64,000 nt of DNA, taken from NCBI GenBank assembly GCA_934254985.1, contig CAKQMS010000002.1, forward strand, positions 123,210-187,209, given 5' to 3'. This document shows, piece after piece, positions 8,621 to 17,507 of this stretch. This stretch comes from an uncultured Prevotella sp. GTDB taxonomy: Bacteria > Bacteroidota > Bacteroidia > Bacteroidales > Bacteroidaceae. A model generated the notes under the pieces. That model was not told the origin of the DNA and ran no database searches. It was given only the letters and a program-made list of their open reading frames with translations. The translations under genes were made by a program, and so were the position numbers. Positions within the stretch are counted from its first letter, which is position 1; the number at the start of each line of letters is the position of its first letter.

Positions 8621-8866
8621 TTAGATGGCTTTGAAACCACGGAAAGTACTATTGTGCAAAATGTCTCTGATGCTGAGTTCATGGTCTGCACGATGCTCTT
8701 CCATCTCATGCCATCCCTCTTCCTCTTCTTCAGAGTGCTCGTAAGTGAGAGTCATATTCTTTAGCTCTGCAATAACCCATACAAGGAGACAGAGAACCAA
8801 GAAAAGAAAGAAGTAGAGAAGAATAATACTCTTGTCTTGTGCCATTAAAAATTCCATTTTTTCCAT
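8621..8866 (-). CDS. Small single-span membrane protein, unknown function
   Basis: 81 residues. One hydrophobic segment (about residues 14-34) is followed by a strongly acidic run of Glu (HSEEEEEG) and a His/Glu-rich tail. I do not recognise a family. Coding is supported by its position directly between a complete TTG-N20-TAATTTTG promoter and the TlpA-like gene on the same strand, with an 11-base gap. Met residues 4 and 8 are alternative starts. Function may be linked to its TlpA-like neighbour, but that is only inferred from order. Confidence 0.6.
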   Translation of the reverse strand: MEKMEFLMAQDKSIILLYFFLFLVLCLLVWVIAELKNMTLTYEHSEEEEEGWHEMEEHRADHELSIRDILHNSTFRGFKAI

Positions 8867-8905
8867 ATATATTTATTAATTAATATTGTTTCTGAACGTA
8901 TTGTG

Positions 8906-8936
8906 CAAAATTACGCAATATCCATGAGATTAACAA
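8906..8936 (-). promoter_or_regulatory. Promoter of small membrane protein/tlpA-like operon
   Basis: Read on the minus strand: TTG (8934-8936), 20-bp spacer, TAATTTTG (8906-8913). Divergent from the sigma factor promoter that begins 17 bases away. Confidence 0.7.
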
Positions 8937-8952
8937 GAAAGCAGAGGAAAAT

Positions 8953-8983
8953 TTGTTTTTCCCGATATTTAGTAGTATTTTTG
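8953..8983 (+). promoter_or_regulatory. Promoter of the short sigma-70 gene
   Basis: TTG at 8953-8955, 20-bp spacer, TATTTTTG at 8976-8983, then a leader of about 25 nt to the ATG at 9013. Confidence 0.75.
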
Positions 8984-9012
8984 CGTCTATAAAACACAAC
9001 AAGAATACGAAT

Positions 9013-9708
9013 ATGGACAACAAGAATAATGCTTTTGGCAAATATATCAATGAGATAGGAAACATCAGCATGCTAACGGCAGAAGAAGAGGCGCAATTGG
9101 CAGCACAGATTAAGCAGGGCAATCAGCGTGCATTAGACAAGCTGACACGTGCTTGCTTGAAGTTTGTAGTGTCATTGGCAAACCAATATAAGGGACGTGG
9201 TGCTGATATCGACGATTTGGTAGGCGAAGGCAATATGGCTTTGATAAAGGCTGCACAGAAATATGAGCCTAATCACGGTTGTCGTTTCGCTTCGTATGCT
9301 GCACCATACATCCGCAGAGCTATGGAGCAGTCGATAGAGCAAATGTCTGGTCTATATCGTATTCCTCGCGACATGGATACTCCTGCCGAGCGTAAGCGCT
9401 CTACCCCACTATCTATGGATGCACCTTTGGGCGGCAGAGATAATGTAAACTTGCTGAGTGTTGTAGAAGATACATCGTCGCCAATACCTGGCGAAGACCA
9501 AGAGATTGCCGACATTCATGAACAGCTAACAGTCTGCCTACCTTTGCTCGACGACCGTGAAAAGCAAGTTGTAACCATGATATATGGTCTGAATACCGAA
9601 AAGCGCACCATGGCAGAGATAGCCGAAGTGATGGGAATAAAGCGCGAGCGAGTAAGACAGATTAGAGACAAAGCTATGAGAAAAGTAAGGAAAGCAGGAA
9701 AGAAATAG
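9013..9708 (+). CDS. Short sigma-70 family factor lacking region 3, RpoD/SigA-like
   Basis: 231 residues; the start MDNKNNAFGKYINEIGN at 9013 is chosen because the open frame upstream overlaps the promoter. Region 1.2 (AFGKYINEIGNISMLTAEEEAQLAAQIKQG) is close to the primary Bacteroidota sigma. Region 2 spans about residues 35-115 (NQYKGRGADIDDLVGEGNMALIKAAQKYEP). Region 4 (about 175-231) carries the helix-turn-helix MAEIAEVMGIKRERVRQIRDKAMRKVRK. Between them the usual region 3 (about 45 residues) is missing and replaced by a short segment containing PLSMDAPLGG. In region 2.3 the aromatic pair WW of primary sigma factors is replaced by PY (SYAAPYIRRAM). It is therefore probably an alternative sigma factor rather than the housekeeping one, which is usually about 286 residues. 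Confidence 0.85.
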   Translation: MDNKNNAFGKYINEIGNISMLTAEEEAQLAAQIKQGNQRALDKLTRACLKFVVSLANQYKGRGADIDDLVGEGNMALIKAAQKYEPNHGCRFASYAAPYIRRAMEQSIEQMSGLYRIPRDMDTPAERKRSTPLSMDAPLGGRDNVNLLSVVEDTSSPIPGEDQEIADIHEQLTVCLPLLDDREKQVVTMIYGLNTEKRTMAEIAEVMGIKRERVRQIRDKAMRKVRKAGKK

Positions 9709-9728
9709 GAACCATAATAAACTATTCG

Positions 9729-9774
9729 GTTCCTAATAAGTTCCTAATAAAGTTCCTAATAAAGTTCCTAATAA
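9729..9774. repeat. 12-bp tandem repeat, four copies
   Basis: GTTCCTAATAA(A) occurs four times head to tail (9729, 9740, 9752, 9764) and ends 7 bases before the fic start codon. It replaces any normal ribosome-binding region of fic. Confidence 0.95.
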
Positions 9775-9781
9775 TTACCCA

Positions 9782-10786
9782 ATGTATATACCTCCTTTTA
9801 CAATATCTGCAGAAGCAATTAATAAGATTGCAGACATTTCCAGACTGATAGAACGCTATGCTATTCGTTTGGAACAAGAGGATGCTTTATTACTTCGTAA
9901 GGCAAACAAGATAAAGACTATTCATAGTTCGCTTGCGATAGAGGGAAATACCCTTAATGAAGAGCAAGTAAGAGATATTGTAAATGGCAAAACAGTTATA
10001 GCACCACTACATGAGATACAAGAGGTTAAGAACGCTATTGCCACCTATAACTTGTTTACAAAACTTAATGCTTTTAATGAGCAAGATTTATTAAAAGCGC
10101 ACGGCATGATGATGCAAGCTCTTATTGACAATCCTGGTTGTTATCGCAAGGGAGGAGTTGGAGTTTTTTCAGAACACGGTTGCGTACACATGGCTCCATC
10201 GGCAGATCGTGTACCATATTTGATGAAAGAGTTGTTTGAATGGCTAAATAATAGTAAAGACCATTTACTCATCCGATCATGCGTATTTCATTACGAATTT
10301 GAATTTATACATCCATTTATAGATGGAAATGGACGAATGGGAAGACTATGGCAATCATTGATATTGAGTAAACTTAACCCTATCTTTGAACATCTGCCTG
10401 TAGAAAACATGGTGCATGCAAACCAACAACAATACTACGATGCAATTACACGCAGTAATGAGGCAGGTAATTCTGGTAAATTCATAGACTTTATGCTTGG
10501 AGAAATTCTAAATACTCTTGAAGTTCATAAAGGCAATCAAATAATAGAAACTGATAATAAAGTTCCAGATAAAACATTCAAAGCATTTCCCGAGATACAA
10601 GACTCTACGTGGAATATTTATATGTTGTTAAAATCTAATGGTAATGTTACTACAGATAATATGGCTACAATTATTGGCATCAGCGACAGAATGGTACGAA
10701 AGCACATGGCGATATTGAAGGAAAAAGGATTGATAACACGCATAGGTAGCAACAGAAAAGGATATTGGAAGGTAAACGAAATATAA
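9782..10786 (+). CDS. Fic-domain protein with C-terminal winged helix
   Basis: 334 residues. The catalytic Fic motif is complete: H-P-F-I-D-G-N-G-R-M-G-R at residues 177-188. This loop catalyses AMPylation or a related NMP transfer to a protein hydroxyl. An N-terminal autoinhibitory helix motif S-L-A-I-E-G (50-55, consensus S/TxxxEG/N) precedes it, so it is a class II (self-inhibited) Fic protein. The C-terminal 60 residues (WNIYMLLKSNGNVTTDNMATIIGISDRMVRKHMAILKEKGLI) form a winged helix likely to bind DNA. It follows the sigma factor gene by 73 bases of tandem repeat. The target is unknown. Confidence 0.92.
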   Translation: MYIPPFTISAEAINKIADISRLIERYAIRLEQEDALLLRKANKIKTIHSSLAIEGNTLNEEQVRDIVNGKTVIAPLHEIQEVKNAIATYNLFTKLNAFNEQDLLKAHGMMMQALIDNPGCYRKGGVGVFSEHGCVHMAPSADRVPYLMKELFEWLNNSKDHLLIRSCVFHYEFEFIHPFIDGNGRMGRLWQSLILSKLNPIFEHLPVENMVHANQQQYYDAITRSNEAGNSGKFIDFMLGEILNTLEVHKGNQIIETDNKVPDKTFKAFPEIQDSTWNIYMLLKSNGNVTTDNMATIIGISDRMVRKHMAILKEKGLITRIGSNRKGYWKVNEI

Positions 10787-10789
10787 TCA

Positions 10790-10830
10790 TTAAAGGGTTG
10801 AGCTCCTACATTTGGAGTTCAACCCTTTAA
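10790..10830. terminator. Hairpin between convergent fic and fimbrial locus
   Basis: A 17-bp stem (TTAAAGGGTTGAGCTCC with its complement at 10814-10830, one G-T pair) with a 7-nt loop. It has no long T run on either side, so termination efficiency is uncertain; the position between two converging gene ends supports the call. Confidence 0.6.
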
Positions 10831-10860
10831 TGTTAAAGTAGCTATAGTTATAACAGCTTT

Positions 10861-13308
10861 TTATTCTGCCACCAGTCTTACTGGCATGGCTCTATATCGT
10901 TTCGTGTTATTTCCCGACGAACCCGACACAAATCGGTAGTTTGACAAGTTTAGGCTCTTGCCGAAAGCATCGAGGCTCCTATACCAAAAGCCGTACTCAA
11001 GACTTTTTTCCGAGAATCCTTGATAATCAGACAAACGTGAGCGTGTCCATAGGTTGGCATGATGGCTGTCCTTGTAAACCGCATCCTTGTCTGTCTTGCC
11101 CTCATAATATCCGCTCATAGGGATAAATATCTGGGGAATATCCCTGTCTACCGTATTAATTCTCAGACAGTTGTACTTCTCGCCATAATGAGTCTTCTCC
11201 TCTACTATCGCCAAGTTATTGTTGTCTATAAGACCTTGCAGACACATGTTGTCGCACACCTTGAAGTTGCCTATTGCCAGAGCTTCTACCACAGTGTTTT
11301 GGTTCTTAGCATCATTAGAATTTTCGGCTACCGAAATTTTGAAGTAACCACCTATTGCTCCTATGTTGCCTTCAAGGGCGGTTGTGGAAGGAGAATAGTA
11401 GCCGTTGTTTGTGGCACCAAGGTTGCGGTCGAGCATGTGGTAGGTCTTGTCCTCGGTAGTTCCGTCTGTTTTAGTAACATGAGCCTCTACGTCAACCATC
11501 TCATAATAGTACCATCCCGAAGCCTTGCTATTGCCAAGCTGATAGTCGGTTACTGGCTTTTCTGTTTCTTTCAACTGTGCAAACAATCCAACATGATAAA
11601 CTGGATAGGTTACCGTAATCTTGGTTTTCGCGTTGGTGATAGTTATAATGGTGAATGCCTCACGGCTAATCCACCTATTATAATTATCGTTGTCTTTCGA
11701 GTCGAGCAATTCGTCTTTGTTGGCAAGCGTAACCTTGTAGAAATCTGTTCCGCCTTCATTGAACGATGTCACCTTCACTCGCGATTCATTGCACGTCATT
11801 TCATCGTCTGGGAGCTTCGGTATGAGATAATAAACCGTGTTGTTGCCCACAAAGAAGTGGAGTCCGTCGTTGCGCACTCTGCCTTGGTTCTCCTTTGGAC
11901 TTATGCCCTTAAGCGATTTATCCATCCACTTGAAGTAATTGGCTTCATCATCCGATGTCAATCCTGCAAGGCCTCGTATCTGCACTAATCTGCTTTCGTC
12001 GGAACGGAAGTCGTAGCCCAACTGTTTAATCTCTACACCGAGCGACAAGTCGCCTGATGTTATTGTCACAGTACCAGCATGCGCAGCCGATTGGTAGTTC
12101 TTGGATAGAGTAAGCGTAATGGTGTACAATCTGCCCTTCGAATTGCCTGCTGTTGTTGGCAAATCAATATACGATGTTTGTAATATATTATCATCTGGAA
12201 CTGTAATCCACGAATCGTTCGAGACAACCCTAAGACCATTATAATCACTATCTTTTGGCTTGGTTGTTACAAACGTAATTGTAGCCTCCTCGGCATTACC
12301 CAATACAGTCTGCTTGCCACACACGCCAAGTTCGTAGTCCTTACATGCTATCATGTTCACAATAAGCGGATTGTCGTCAACCACTTCTACAGACAGTCCG
12401 TTCTCTGGCAGATTGGCTTTAGCTTCTTTTTCTGTTGAATAGCCTGCATGATTTACAGCCGTGACCTTCACCTGATAATGATGGTTGCGCAGAAGAGCCA
12501 TCGGAGTAAAAGTGCCGTCCGAATTTTTTGTTTGGAACGCCACTTTATAATAAGTCTCTGGTCCATTATTATACTTTGCCTTGATTATCATGTATGCCTT
12601 GCCGGCTGGAGTTTCGTAGAAAGGATGCTCGCCCATACTATAGTCGTTCTCATTCGTGTAATCTACCGACGAAGGCAGAGACACATCGGTATACAACTTA
12701 GTGGTGGCTATTGTGCCCCTCTTAGCCGTGTTGAAGAGCTTGAAACCAGTAATCTCGAAGTTTTTCACCTTATCATCATCCTTTGTAACAGACGCTTTGG
12801 CAAACTGTCGGAACAACCACACTTTGGTGCTGGGGCTAAGCAGGTCGTCCACCTTTACGCTTCCCCAACAAATGGGAGCATCGGGGTTGAGGCTGCCCTC
12901 GCGTGTTGCGTTGTACAGGTTGTTCTTGCCATCAGCATCCTTGGCGTCGCTCTCTGATATGTCGGTGTTGGCTACAATATGTAGCGTTGCAGTTCCCTCC
13001 ATAACCTTAACCTTCACCTTGCAGGTGCCGTCGGTATTGGGTCTGATGTCCAAACTCGTGATATTGCTCATGCCGAGATAATTGTCTCCTGCATCGTAGC
13101 ACAATACGCAGAGTTTGTTGATTTGCTGCTCGGTTGCTCGTGTCGCCACTGTATTCTTGGTGAAATTAGGCAACTTAAGAGTCAGCACAACTCCATCGGA
13201 CGGCAAGTCTGGCGTGTCGCCTCCTACAATGTCTCTGATGTCGCTGCAAGCAGCCAACACCATAGCCAAGAGCATGAAGAACCAAATTGTCAATTTCTTG
13301 ATATACAT
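10861..13308 (-). CDS. Large fimbrial-locus lipoprotein, probable tip/accessory subunit, with BACON-like and FISUMP-like regions
   Basis: 815 residues, last gene of the fimbrial operon. Lipoprotein signal with Cys21 (VLAAC) followed by S-D. An N-terminal fimbrillin-like beta domain (about 35-320) resembles Mfa/DUF4906-type subunits. A BACON-like domain (about 330-435, ending with SWITV, GTVTITSGDLSLGVEIKQLG) follows. The C-terminal third, with MLDRNLGATNNGYY, IPMSGYYEG, LWTRSR and YRAMPVRLV, resembles the FISUMP type of C-terminal domain seen in Bacteroidota surface proteins. Large modular lipoproteins at the end of such loci are usually minor tip components (Mfa3-5-like). Placement at the tip and any ligand binding are inferred from order and domain type. 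Confidence 0.75.
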   Translation of the reverse strand: MYIKKLTIWFFMLLAMVLAACSDIRDIVGGDTPDLPSDGVVLTLKLPNFTKNTVATRATEQQINKLCVLCYDAGDNYLGMSNITSLDIRPNTDGTCKVKVKVMEGTATLHIVANTDISESDAKDADGKNNLYNATREGSLNPDAPICWGSVKVDDLLSPSTKVWLFRQFAKASVTKDDDKVKNFEITGFKLFNTAKRGTIATTKLYTDVSLPSSVDYTNENDYSMGEHPFYETPAGKAYMIIKAKYNNGPETYYKVAFQTKNSDGTFTPMALLRNHHYQVKVTAVNHAGYSTEKEAKANLPENGLSVEVVDDNPLIVNMIACKDYELGVCGKQTVLGNAEEATITFVTTKPKDSDYNGLRVVSNDSWITVPDDNILQTSYIDLPTTAGNSKGRLYTITLTLSKNYQSAAHAGTVTITSGDLSLGVEIKQLGYDFRSDESRLVQIRGLAGLTSDDEANYFKWMDKSLKGISPKENQGRVRNDGLHFFVGNNTVYYLIPKLPDDEMTCNESRVKVTSFNEGGTDFYKVTLANKDELLDSKDNDNYNRWISREAFTIITITNAKTKITVTYPVYHVGLFAQLKETEKPVTDYQLGNSKASGWYYYEMVDVEAHVTKTDGTTEDKTYHMLDRNLGATNNGYYSPSTTALEGNIGAIGGYFKISVAENSNDAKNQNTVVEALAIGNFKVCDNMCLQGLIDNNNLAIVEEKTHYGEKYNCLRINTVDRDIPQIFIPMSGYYEGKTDKDAVYKDSHHANLWTRSRLSDYQGFSEKSLEYGFWYRSLDAFGKSLNLSNYRFVSGSSGNNTKRYRAMPVRLVAE

Positions 13309-13332
13309 ATTGTTGTCTTTTAATTATTACTT

Positions 13333-16254
13333 TTAAAAGGGAGCGCCCTGCTTCCATTTCTTTGTGTCAGGATCGTATTGACCTTCCACAACATAACGCT
13401 TGCCGTTCATCTTGGTTGAGGGATAGTTATCACCGTTGAACAACTCTTGTTGATCGGCATCACCACCTACCTTAACCATCAGAATCTTAGCATACTCTCC
13501 TAATGGGGCTTTGAGGTGAAGTATGGTCTTATACCATGTTTTGCCATTGCTGTCCTTTCCATATTCCTTGCACTCAAATTCGCCAGGAACATTGTTGGTA
13601 TTGCACCACATTGTAAATTTAGAATTACCAGTTCCACTGTTTACTCCAAATAGAGAATACCAAGCAGTTATTTCTTTATCCTTGGTGTATATGGTATACT
13701 CTACGTCTACAACGGTAGGTTTCTCGTCATAAACTCTGTAGTAAGGATCCGACAAAGGGTCGTACAGATACCAGCCTTCATTATCCTCATAGTTGAAGAG
13801 AGTGATGCCGGGGTCGTTGTGATGGGTGAAACGATGCGACTGAAAACCTGCATCAAGGAATGTTCCATTGCTAAAAACCAGTAAGGTCTGTCCCGGCTTT
13901 ATCATCTTTTTACCAGTAGTCTTTGCCTGTCCCTTATTGTTGTTTCCAACAGACATAGCATTAACTTCTATACTGTAATAGTACCAACCGGGATTGTTAT
14001 TGTCGGCTGTCATTGAGCGACCTGGCCACCACGATCCTTTATACTTATCATTATCAGTACTCTGCGACACAGTATTACGATTGAAATCCTTGTAATCGGT
14101 CTCTCCACCAAAATACCATTCTGCCGTATTCTCGTCCTTACTACCATCAGCCTTTGTCTCACCTATCTGTGTGTAGATGTAAACATAGTGATAGCCATTA
14201 TGCGGCAAACGGTCTTCGCTCCATTTAGCATTCTGCTCTTCATACCAACCGTCACGCCAGTTGTTGTTTGCAGTAGAACCATTGTTGTAGTCTTCCTCAT
14301 CAAGCATATTCGAATGCTGATACTCATCGGTACCGCCACCATTACACCATGCCATGTCGTTTATGGCTCGCATATATATAATATAGTGGTCGGCAGGTGG
14401 GCGCACCGTTACGCGTATCTGCTGCTCCATATTTTTGCCGTTGATTGCGTTTAAGGATTTTACCATAAACGTATGTGTGGTTGTTGTCCCAGGGTTGGTT
14501 GTTGCCGTAATGGTGAACGTGCCATCAGGCACTTTAGTGTTGTCGCACTTAATATTTATTGTCGACTGAGCATACGTCACAATATATTCATCACCTGCCG
14601 GATTCGTAGACCACTCCGAAGGGAACTCAATGCCACCAAGGTTGGTTGAGAAGTTCACCACCTTGGTCAATTCGGACGAATTGGTTTGGTCGTAGTAGAT
14701 TACAATATCCACAGGGTCCACCTTAAAGTATGGTGTAACGTCGTATGTTACATCGAGATATTTCTTAATGTTGCCTGCCTTTATCCATACTTTGGCAGTA
14801 CCGGAAAGTTTATCTGATGGGAAGTCGTCTACCGAGAGTTCTGGATTTATACTGAATCTTACACGATGATTTGCAATATCATTAGTTGCGACAATAACGG
14901 GTAACTTTCCTGCTGTAATCTTTTCAATCTCCGTATCACATCCGAACTCAATGTTCGTTGCATTTGTCAGATAGGCGATATAATCAACTTTTTGCGATTC
15001 TACTTTTGCACTTGTGCTTGATACCCAAAGCGTGGTGTGATTGAGGTCGACATCTATAGTTGGCATCTCCCAATCCTTAACACCTACAACACAGTCGAGG
15101 TCGATGTTGCCCAGACTCTTTAGGCGACCTACTATCTCGTAGTATGTGCTGCGTGGGAAAGTTGGAATCTCTGTTGTTGAGGTTTCGTCCTGACGATGGC
15201 CAAGGTTAATGTTGTAGCTATTATCGATATTAGAACCTATTTTTCCATCTATCTTCAGAGACGACTGCTGTGAAGCTTTAGCCACGTAGCGCTCAGGAAG
15301 ATAATAGGTGGCACGGAATAGCCACTTTTGCTTGCTGTCTGATGGTTTTGGTTTAGCTACACCCTCTCCTTCAACTGTTATGATGTCCTCGTTGTTGACT
15401 TTGGCATTGGCTGGGTTTTCTGTCCACGAAGTATAGTAAGAGCCATTACCCGTAGATGCCACGGCATCGTACAATTTCGACTCGATGCCCTTGGCATATT
15501 CGCTGCTTACACTTGGGTTGCTGAACTTTCCATCCCACAACAGCTTTGTCGATGGCGAAAGGCGCTCGGCTTTAACATCATTGATAATCAGTCCGTTTGC
15601 CTTAAGCGCAGAATCAGCTGCATTTGGATCGTAAACAAGGTTTAGGCACACCTTAACGCATGTGAAGCGCAAGTTTGCCACAACTGTTGTTGCAGTCTTG
15701 TCGGTAGTCTTTATGGTGCCGTCGGTAGGTGTGCCGTCTGCATTTTTTGTTGCAGGCTCGTATATCATCGGGATGTTTGTGGCTACAGGCATTCCTGGCT
15801 TCGTTGTCGGTGGGACATAAGACAATACCACACTCTTCAAGTTGTCCTCCGTAGTGATGGTCTGGCCATCGAGCACATCATTCATATTAGCCACTACGTA
15901 GACACGATATTTGCCTGGCTTTATCTTTAGCTGATAAGAAGCAACATTCTCTTTAATCATGCTGCCTGCTGTGGGCGATGGAAGTTCCTGCGAGATAAGA
16001 GTACCGTCGCCCCCTACAGGGAAAGCATAAAGATGCAGGTCGTTTATCTTGCACTCGTCTATAGTGGCGTTGTATGTAGGGACGGTCGGACTCAGACTAC
16101 CCAAAGCATCATCAGCACCACGGGAAACTGGTATATAGACACACAGATTGCCCTCAGATGGTGCTGGGGTGTTGTAAACGTCGGCATCATCTGTGCATGC
16201 TGCCAGCAACAACAGGGCAGCAACAATAAGAAGTATGTCTGCAAGTCGTTTCAT
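13333..16254 (-). CDS. Large DUF4906-type lipoprotein of the fimbrial locus
   Basis: 973 residues. Lipoprotein signal with Cys20 (LLLLAAC) followed by T-D-D, an acidic stretch of the sort that directs lipoproteins to the cell surface in Bacteroidota. Residues about 25-420 are a DUF4906/fimbrillin-associated domain (YNATIDECKINDLHLYAFPVGG, GKYRVYVVANMND, LRFTCVKVCLNLVYD). The remainder is beta-rich with repeated Ig-like stretches and an aromatic-rich C-terminal region (NEGWYLYDPLSDPYYRVYD). It starts 43 bases after Mfa2-like gene end and is 24 bases upstream of the next gene. A large minor/tip subunit is the most likely role; no catalytic motif is seen. Confidence 0.72.
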   Translation of the reverse strand: MKRLADILLIVAALLLLAACTDDADVYNTPAPSEGNLCVYIPVSRGADDALGSLSPTVPTYNATIDECKINDLHLYAFPVGGDGTLISQELPSPTAGSMIKENVASYQLKIKPGKYRVYVVANMNDVLDGQTITTEDNLKSVVLSYVPPTTKPGMPVATNIPMIYEPATKNADGTPTDGTIKTTDKTATTVVANLRFTCVKVCLNLVYDPNAADSALKANGLIINDVKAERLSPSTKLLWDGKFSNPSVSSEYAKGIESKLYDAVASTGNGSYYTSWTENPANAKVNNEDIITVEGEGVAKPKPSDSKQKWLFRATYYLPERYVAKASQQSSLKIDGKIGSNIDNSYNINLGHRQDETSTTEIPTFPRSTYYEIVGRLKSLGNIDLDCVVGVKDWEMPTIDVDLNHTTLWVSSTSAKVESQKVDYIAYLTNATNIEFGCDTEIEKITAGKLPVIVATNDIANHRVRFSINPELSVDDFPSDKLSGTAKVWIKAGNIKKYLDVTYDVTPYFKVDPVDIVIYYDQTNSSELTKVVNFSTNLGGIEFPSEWSTNPAGDEYIVTYAQSTINIKCDNTKVPDGTFTITATTNPGTTTTHTFMVKSLNAINGKNMEQQIRVTVRPPADHYIIYMRAINDMAWCNGGGTDEYQHSNMLDEEDYNNGSTANNNWRDGWYEEQNAKWSEDRLPHNGYHYVYIYTQIGETKADGSKDENTAEWYFGGETDYKDFNRNTVSQSTDNDKYKGSWWPGRSMTADNNNPGWYYYSIEVNAMSVGNNNKGQAKTTGKKMIKPGQTLLVFSNGTFLDAGFQSHRFTHHNDPGITLFNYEDNEGWYLYDPLSDPYYRVYDEKPTVVDVEYTIYTKDKEITAWYSLFGVNSGTGNSKFTMWCNTNNVPGEFECKEYGKDSNGKTWYKTILHLKAPLGEYAKILMVKVGGDADQQELFNGDNYPSTKMNGKRYVVEGQYDPDTKKWKQGAPF

Positions 16255-16297
16255 TGTTTTTATTGTAATTAGGTTTAATAATCAAGTTTTATTCTTT

Positions 16298-17365
16298 CTA
16301 CAAACTTATGCGCTGAATGCGCTTTGCCCAGTCGAGTATACCTACAGAGAGGTTGATATATTGCCACTCGGTACCTATCAAGAAGAAGTCGAGACGATAG
16401 TCGTATTCTCGGTCCAGGTATTCCTGAATGCCGTAGTTTTGTGCTGCATAAGCGTCGCGTCCCTGCTGTAGGATGTCGGGAAGGTTGATAAGAGCCACGG
16501 TTTTGCCCGTAACCTTATTATATATATGTAGCATGGCGTTGCGGTCGTTCTCCTCAGGAGAATAGTAAACCAGTCGCGAGAGCATCAGTCCAGCATGTGC
16601 TGTACGCTCCTTTACGTTGCCCGAAGCATCGCGGAAGTCGGTAGTCCATGTATGGAAAGGCGTATAGCGAAGCTTGGAGTCGCGAGCCAAAGAGTTGTCG
16701 TAATTGATGAAGCCATTATCGGCTATTACCTCATAGCCGAAGTCATCGGCAGAGATTTTGTCTGGTGCGTCAATCTGATGCAGCGAGATAGTGAGCTGCT
16801 TTGTGTCGCGCACCAAAGAGATTGTATCGTGGGTTGCTTGCATGTCGCGCACGGTAATAAGGTGTTGCGACTTGCCAAGCCATAGAGTGTCGAGAGGAGC
16901 AGAACAGTCTACCTCGTCTATTTCGCCCGCCTCCGTGCGGTCGAGTATGGTATTAAACTTTGTCATGTCCTCACCTTCGGTATGGGCATGCATACGAAAC
17001 TTGGCACCAGGGCTTGCCAAAGCGTCCTCATATCGTTTTTGCTTTGCGATGGCGAGAAACTGGTATTCGCCAGGCTGCAAGTTAAGATGTACGGCAAAGT
17101 CGTGACGGCGGATAGGCGCGTCGGTATCGGTATTGAAAGCGTCCTGACGGAAAAGGAACTTGCCGTCCTTATCGTACACCATTACAGCGACACCTCCAAC
17201 ATGGTCGTTGAAGAGGTCGGCACGCTGCGTGTTGTAGTCGTAGCGGAAGTGCAGGTAAGCGCCATTGTCGCATGGCTCAAGGTCGTCGTGCATCAGCGAG
17301 CAAGAAGCCAGCAAGGGTGCAAAGGCGAGGAGTGAGCATATAGATTTAACCAGTCCGTGAAACAT
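16298..17365 (-). CDS. mfa2: FimB/Mfa2-family fimbrial anchor lipoprotein
   Basis: 355 residues. Lipobox LASC with Cys22, preceded by a short hydrophobic signal. FimB/Mfa2 family features are visible: C-D-N-G-A-Y-L-H-F-R-Y-D-Y near residue 33, GGVAVMVYDKDGKFLF, a LQPGEYQFLAIA strand motif, and the C-terminal INLSVGILDWAKRIQRISL. In Porphyromonas the Mfa2 protein anchors the Mfa1 fimbria in the outer membrane and limits its length. Its C-terminus is nearly the same as that of the preceding Mfa1-like subunit (ILDWAKRTQDINL), as expected for subunits joined by strand exchange. A strong hairpin separates it from the mfa1 gene. Confidence 0.9.
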   Translation of the reverse strand: MFHGLVKSICSLLAFAPLLASCSLMHDDLEPCDNGAYLHFRYDYNTQRADLFNDHVGGVAVMVYDKDGKFLFRQDAFNTDTDAPIRRHDFAVHLNLQPGEYQFLAIAKQKRYEDALASPGAKFRMHAHTEGEDMTKFNTILDRTEAGEIDEVDCSAPLDTLWLGKSQHLITVRDMQATHDTISLVRDTKQLTISLHQIDAPDKISADDFGYEVIADNGFINYDNSLARDSKLRYTPFHTWTTDFRDASGNVKERTAHAGLMLSRLVYYSPEENDRNAMLHIYNKVTGKTVALINLPDILQQGRDAYAAQNYGIQEYLDREYDYRLDFFLIGTEWQYINLSVGILDWAKRIQRISL

Positions 17366-17427
17366 AATGTTTGCCGTTAATTTAAGTAAAGTCGTTGTTG
17401 AATAATGTATAAGTTCAAGTAGAGAAG

Positions 17428-17472
17428 TATATCACGGGAAGTACGGTCTTGTGCCGTACCTCCCACGATATA
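17428..17472 (-). other. Intercistronic hairpin between mfa1 and mfa2 genes
   Basis: TATCACGGGAAGTACGG (17430-17446) pairs with 17454-17470 through 17 positions, several of them G-U, and TATATC/GATATA extends it. A second small hairpin (ACTATC/GATAGT) lies next to it. On the minus strand it lies between the shaft and anchor genes and lacks a T run, so partial termination or mRNA stabilisation is possible. Confidence 0.6.
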
Positions 17473-17507
17473 GTTTATACTATCGTTAAGATAGTTGCGA
17501 ATAATGA

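Noticed and set aside
11059-11988. 309-residue plus-strand open frame opposite the 815-residue fimbrial lipoprotein.
   Set aside because: No family resemblance, no promoter, and the minus-strand protein has clear lipoprotein and domain features.
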